A DNA stretch of 24,161 bases. Origin: UMGS902 sp045538895. GTDB lineage: Bacteria; Bacillota; Clostridia; Oscillospirales; CAG-272. This document shows, one piece after another, positions 23,201 through 24,161 of the stretch (the first letter of the stretch is position 1; the number at the start of each line of letters is the position of its first letter). The notes beneath the pieces were generated by a model. That model did not search any database and had not been told where the DNA came from. It worked only from the letters and a program-made list of their open reading frames with translations. Location: the NCBI GenBank assembly GCA_045538895.1, contig JAZQEH010000105.1, positions 1 through 24,161 of the forward strand. The letters are read 5' to 3'. The translations under genes were made by a program, and so were the position numbers.

Positions 23201-24161
23201 TTATAAACTGTGAAACAACATTAAACCTTTACGGCAAAACCGTAGTAGATAAAGGACGCACGGGTGACTATAATGTAAATTATGCAGATTCCACCGCTTC
23301 GCTTACAAAGCAGACAATTAACTTTTTTGATAATTCTTCCATAAGAACGAATTATTATATTCGCAATGCGGAAAATACCGTGCTTCACGTTTCGGATGGC
23401 GAAGAGGGCAGAACTCAGCCGATGAATTTAGGTTTTACATTCTATTCGTACGGTACATTTGCAACTTCTGCTACACCTATGAACGTGGATTTCAGTTACG
23501 GTACGCACTCTTTTGCTCCTGCACTTACAAATCCGATTGTGTTTAGCGCGGTTGCAGATGCACAAAAAGTAGTTACCGAGCAGAAAAATGACGAATGCGT
23601 ATATACCTCTAAAGTAACCGTAGCGGCAACTCCCAATGCAAACGGCACAAAACTCTATTCTTGCACTTGCGGCAGAACTTACACCGAGGAATATGCATAT
23701 TCTTGTGAAGACGCGGCACATCTTTATATTGCAAATGCAGACGGTACGTTTACTTGCAAGGTGTGTGATGAAACCTTTGCTACTGTAAGCGGCGAAAATG
23801 TATTTGCGATTTTCTCTGCGACCGTAGAAAACGGCATATTAACCGTTACCGCTACCGTAAGCGCCAATTTTGCGGCAGCTCAGTTTAACGTTGCGGTGCC
23901 TGCAGGTTTTGTTTTTGCAAATGCAAAGCTTCCTACTGTGGAGGGCTTTGTATTCGAGAGCGGAGAAACCGACGGCGCATATGCGGTTACTATCCTTTCA
24001 GAAAGTGCCATGGCAAAGACGGTAGATACTGAAATTGTATTGGAATACACATTGTCGGAAGGCGCAACTAATGAAGATGCTCTTATCGAAGTTACAGTTC
24101 CCGAACTGTATACCGATGATGGCGAAAAGGCAGTTGCTACAACCGTTTGTGCAGTTTTGGC
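20272..24161 (+). CDS. Large secreted GLUG-like / beta-helix / cohesin-like surface protein (3' truncated)
   Basis: At least 1296 residues, running off the window. Signal peptide about 1-21 (RIITILILVLSLSLFASA). Two large tandem repeats (about 22-312 and 314-642) each start ANDMLTLMNTPSMWAD or ADDMLTLMNTPSMWAD and contain GLUG-like units (GGIVG or GGICG followed by C-x-N/N-x-G), typical of bacterial surface adhesins. A cysteine-rich zone (about 643-763; CDKCG, CADC, CTAC) precedes a beta-helix-like region starting about 767 (YVSVSGNDALDGTTKEKAV). A second paired-cysteine zone (about 1098-1172; CTCG, CKVC) leads into a cohesin-like beta module from about 1173 that resembles the one at the window start. 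A dockerin is expected beyond the window. No enzymatic motif is seen; a structural or binding role is likely. Confidence 0.85.
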   Translation, partial: MRRIITILILVLSLSLFASAAEITSANDMLTLMNTPSMWADSYTLTTDIDLSDATNGLSQTPIGTKENPFTGSFDGAGYEISNINITGDELVALFGYIKGATITDVTISGTVTATGDYSGGLVAYASGEMYISKCHNKCNVTSAKRYVGGICGYATGSDNSTTEAKMNITECMNSGTITCLDPTQSDTGGIAGSIYAVGNVSNCLNVGLVTTGDVSLSKPYIGGIVGKTGSYGRVTNCYNVTAPQTPSSDTTYTRAIVGRPNVKNGANNFFKDGLGMSDKNYGSAYTTADFAALNEHGLWINASEPRLAYFATEISSADDMLTLMNTPSMWADNYKLTTDIDLSDATNGLAQTPIGTEATPFTGNFDGAGYTISGINLSGTTDVGLFGYIGGGGTVTVKNLTVSGTVSGTGDNVGGIIGRVYKTSITIENCTNFCKVNGGVEYAGGIVGRLTIGEETVLISECKNEGAITTGKSYAAGIAGFSTNTSGSTIIEKCLNTGTVTTTNGGSAGIVGYWRAYSKAAAKSTVRDCMNTGRIISGTSGYAGGIIARGESENTAYTVTRCFNTGSVTAAKASYVRPLIGRPAANAVISDCYYTTTDTYTADSTNGAEIFVADATVAVNVLGLGENFVLADGYVPELKVFHTHEYAYISTGSQEHNYICYCGDVALTEAHNFVDGVCDKCGASAYCTHENGEWREISVANCVDLAKYVWYCADCNAIIEDITKNGEAPDSNNHVTENYIWNFDGEKYYFACTACAARVEQTDAPTIYVSVSGNDALDGTTKEKAVASLTEAVSRIANVGGTVVICGSYPLSDTELPAYTKPITFKGDEGYYCGGFKLSQKTVLSLGGETVFDNILFDGGSDKCIIECNWNDVTFGKVEVINNARIYIILGTYNNTESDDTEKEATVTITEGATLSYNVKGKLSSEWFYSRIYLGDIFGADGISVANKTATLNATNADISVIYTMSTSSNYKNNPVINCETTLNLYGKTVVDKGRTGDYNVNYADSTASLTKQTINFFDNSSIRTNYYIRNAENTVLHVSDGEEGRTQPMNLGFTFYSYGTFATSATPMNVDFSYGTHSFAPALTNPIVFSAVADAQKVVTEQKNDECVYTSKVTVAATPNANGTKLYSCTCGRTYTEEYAYSCEDAAHLYIANADGTFTCKVCDETFATVSGENVFAIFSATVENGILTVTATVSANFAAAQFNVAVPAGFVFANAKLPTVEGFVFESGETDGAYAVTILSESAMAKTVDTEIVLEYTLSEGATNEDALIEVTVPELYTDDGEKAVATTVCAVL
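20335..22197 (+). repeat. Intragenic tandem repeat, 876-bp period
   Basis: The two copies start at 20335 and 21211, exactly 292 codons apart. Their first ~200 bp are nearly identical at DNA level (for example ACCGATATAGACCTTTCCG in both), while the remainders differ and the second copy is longer. The pattern fits an old duplication of a GLUG-type module with local homogenisation. Confidence 0.85.

Overview
The window looks like part of a chromosome from an uncultured, gut-type member of the Clostridia (Firmicutes). The evidence is strong GGAGG-type ribosome sites, intrinsic terminators, type-I-like dockerins on nearly every secreted protein, S-layer-like and paired-cysteine modules, and a MATE transporter with a typical clostridial N-terminus. 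No rRNA, CRISPR array, integrase or transposase gene is visible, so genus cannot be assigned.

Layout. (1) 1-534 is the 3' end of a secreted protein with a cohesin-like module and a complete dockerin, closed by a strong terminator. (2) 535-953 is non-coding. It holds a second hairpin, four regularly spaced copies of GGGGGTGCAAA that look like a transposon end, and the 5' half of a tRNA-Asn(GTT) gene. (3) 954-10666 is a compact 9.7-kb block: a LysR regulator, a divergent 1711-residue multidomain dockerin protein (sialidase-like propeller, two golvesin-C-like modules, SGNH esterase), a MATE exporter, and a translationally coupled FGE-like/sialidase-like fusion. (4) At 10667 the 3' half of the same tRNA-Asn resumes at exactly the next base of the anticodon loop and runs to an encoded CCA, followed by a terminator. 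Region 3 therefore appears to sit between tRNA positions 37 and 38. (5) 10795-13428 holds an AraC regulator divergent from a fused FGGY-type kinase/HpcH-HpaI aldolase. (6) 13441-24161 is a co-directional run of secreted proteins: two paralogous sialidase-like proteins with N-terminal dockerins, a LamG/metallophosphoesterase/dockerin protein, and a very large GLUG-like surface protein cut by the window end.

Functionally this reads as a glycan-utilisation locus. Secreted, dockerin-tagged propeller hydrolases, an esterase and a phosphoesterase would act on a decorated glycan outside the cell, and the kinase-aldolase fusion would process a released sugar or sugar acid inside. Two regulators (LysR and AraC) control adjacent modules. 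Substrate identity cannot be read from sequence: the sialidase-like proteins have Asp boxes but no evident canonical RIP arginine motif, so true sialidase activity is not assured.

The strongest anomaly is the tRNA-Asn gene split in its anticodon loop by a gene block that begins and ends within a few bases of the junctions and carries no recombinase. Other unusual points are the kinase-aldolase fusion, the FGE-like domain lacking the catalytic cysteines and a signal peptide, and cohesin-like modules in dockerin-rich proteins at both window ends.
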